From Methanosarcinales archaeon (GTDB taxonomy: Archaea; Halobacteriota; Methanosarcinia; Methanosarcinales; Methanocomedenaceae), in the NCBI GenBank assembly GCA_030638625.1, contig DAOWEE010000183.1, positions 1 through 5,545 on the forward strand: DNA of 5,545 nt. The letters run 5' to 3'. Below the pieces are notes generated by a model. The model was not told the origin of the DNA. It saw only the letters and a list, made by a program, of their open reading frames with translations, and searched no databases. Positions 4,416 to 5,545 of the stretch are shown here, piece after piece. Positions within the stretch are counted from its first letter, which is position 1. Each line of letters begins with the position of its first letter. The position numbers were made by a program, and so were the translations under genes.

Positions 4416-5545
4416 ATGCTGTTCGACAATAAAGATGTCACCGTGCTGGATTTAACACACGGCGGCATTCCCCTGGCGCATCACATCGCAAAATATGCAC
4501 GCAGTGTTACAGCCGTTGATGTATACGGCACCACTGATGATGATGGACTGGCCGGGCTCGAACGCTCTGGTATAATTATTGCCAGGGAACCAGATAATAA
4601 TACTGAACCAAAATCAAAGCGTAATACTGACCTGATAGTGGCACCCGTGCACCTTGACCCGTCCCACATTCCCAGTGATGGAAAGCATACTATTATTACC
4701 CACCACCGGGCAGTGGGTGAACTGCTATCAGGTTTCAACAGCAATGCCTGCATTGTTGAAATAACAGGAACAGGTGCCAAGACAAGTACTGCAACACTGC
4801 TGGCAGATATGGCATCGCGCAGCATGTCAGTGGTCTCCCACACCAGCAGGGGAGTGGAACACTGGATAAAAGGCGTGCCAACTAAGTTGCATCACGGTTT
4901 GAGCATAACCCCGAGCAGTATCCTTGAAGCACTGGAACATAGCGCCGACATTGAAGCTGACCTGTACATCTTCGAGGTATCGTTGGGAGGTACGGGAGTG
5001 GCAGATGTAGGCATCATCACCAGTCTTGACAACGAGTACACTATAGCACAAGGCAGCAGCACGTCAACTGCTGCAAAGTTGCAGATGGTAAGCCAGGCAA
5101 AACCGGGCAGCACTCTGCTGGTGAATGCCTCGATAGGTCACTTGAACCCACCGGAAAATGTGGATATTATTACTTTCAGTGATACTGTGGATGCAGATGT
5201 GTATCTGGAACAATCACCCAGAGGCATCTGGACAGTTCATTTAAACAACGGCGGAACCGTCAGGTTCACTCCTAATGCCGGATATGATGCACATGCTTAT
5301 TCCACTGCCATCGTATGTGCAGTCGCAGCCGCAAGAATCCTGGACGTTGAGGGTGCAAAGATAGAATCCACACTGATGGATTTTGCGGGAGTGCACGGCA
5401 GGATGCGGGTGGTGGTGTGGGCGGGCCGCAGGATGGTGGATAACTCCAATTCAGGTATGAATATCAGGTCGGTACGGCAGGCCCTGGATTATTCGAAAGG
5501 CCTGGCTTCCAACCATAACCGTAAGGTGCTTATCCTCGGTGAGGA
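4416..5545 (+). CDS. cfbE: Coenzyme F430 synthetase (Mur ligase family), 3' end cut by window
   Basis: CfbE is the Mur-ligase-like, ATP-dependent enzyme that closes the six-membered carbocyclic ring of 15,17(3)-seco-F430-17(3)-acid to give coenzyme F430, the nickel cofactor of methyl-coenzyme M reductase. The open frame runs uninterrupted for 376 codons to the window edge. Seen: an N-terminal LDLTHGGIPLAHHIAK segment typical of CfbE, an ATP-binding P-loop GTGAKTS (118-124) in the strand-loop-helix context CIVEITGTGAKTSTATLL, the central-domain FEVSLGGTG and NEYTIAQG blocks, and the C-terminal-domain opening HGRM (327-330) followed by DNSNSGMN (342-349), which takes the place of the DxAxNP motif of peptidoglycan ligases. 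The ATG lies 6 bp after the cfbA stop with no clear Shine-Dalgarno, suggesting coupled translation. The end of the C-terminal domain is missing. cfbB, cfbC and cfbD may lie further on but are not visible. Confidence 0.93.
   Translation, partial: MLFDNKDVTVLDLTHGGIPLAHHIAKYARSVTAVDVYGTTDDDGLAGLERSGIIIAREPDNNTEPKSKRNTDLIVAPVHLDPSHIPSDGKHTIITHHRAVGELLSGFNSNACIVEITGTGAKTSTATLLADMASRSMSVVSHTSRGVEHWIKGVPTKLHHGLSITPSSILEALEHSADIEADLYIFEVSLGGTGVADVGIITSLDNEYTIAQGSSTSTAAKLQMVSQAKPGSTLLVNASIGHLNPPENVDIITFSDTVDADVYLEQSPRGIWTVHLNNGGTVRFTPNAGYDAHAYSTAIVCAVAAARILDVEGAKIESTLMDFAGVHGRMRVVVWAGRRMVDNSNSGMNIRSVRQALDYSKGLASNHNRKVLILGE

Noticed and set aside
4481..5113. Three open frames on the - strand
   Set aside because: All are antisense to the conserved cfbE frame, which is uninterrupted and has clear Mur-ligase motifs.

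Overview
The window comes from an archaeon that makes coenzyme F430, so it is a methanogen or an anaerobic methane/alkane oxidiser, most likely of the Methanosarcinales/ANME-2 type. Three things point this way: a class I HMG-CoA reductase (archaeal lipid mevalonate pathway), an adjacent cfbA-cfbE pair (F430 biosynthesis), and archaeal-style promoters (AT-rich TATA elements about 25 bp before inferred starts, one apparently leaderless gene). The lineage call is inference; the F430 call is firm.

Layout. 1-374 (+): 3' end of hmgA, overlapped by a 51-residue zinc-ribbon protein. 375-483: AT-rich promoter region with a nested palindrome. 484-1394 (+): a two-gene unit of a V4R-domain protein and a Roadblock/LC7 protein. 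1483-2148 (+): a DUF429 RNase H-fold protein, probably leaderless. Its stop shares a TTAA with the stop of a convergent cysteine-rich DUF3795-like gene (2145-2420, -). 2602-2916 (-): a HesB/IscA-type Fe-S carrier with a hairpin terminator and an operator-like cluster of three TGTTCG half-sites at its promoter. 3037-3825 (-): a Cas4-like protein that keeps the four Fe-S cysteines but seems to have lost most of the nuclease active site; there is no CRISPR array or other cas gene here. 3826-4010: divergent promoter region. 4011-4409 (+): cfbA. 4416 to the window end (+): cfbE, cut by the edge.

How the genes fit together. CfbA puts nickel into sirohydrochlorin (first step of F430 synthesis) and CfbE closes the last ring (final step); cfbB, cfbC and cfbD are not in the window. 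In front of cfbA lies a 28-bp dyad with the half-site spacing of a classical NikR nickel-repressor operator, which would tie nickel insertion to nickel supply. The three minus-strand genes all encode proteins rich in cysteine or predicted to carry metal clusters, but each looks independently transcribed. The V4R/Roadblock pair joins two fold families that also make up the core of the eukaryotic TRAPP tethering complex, and it is the best candidate here for an under-described system.
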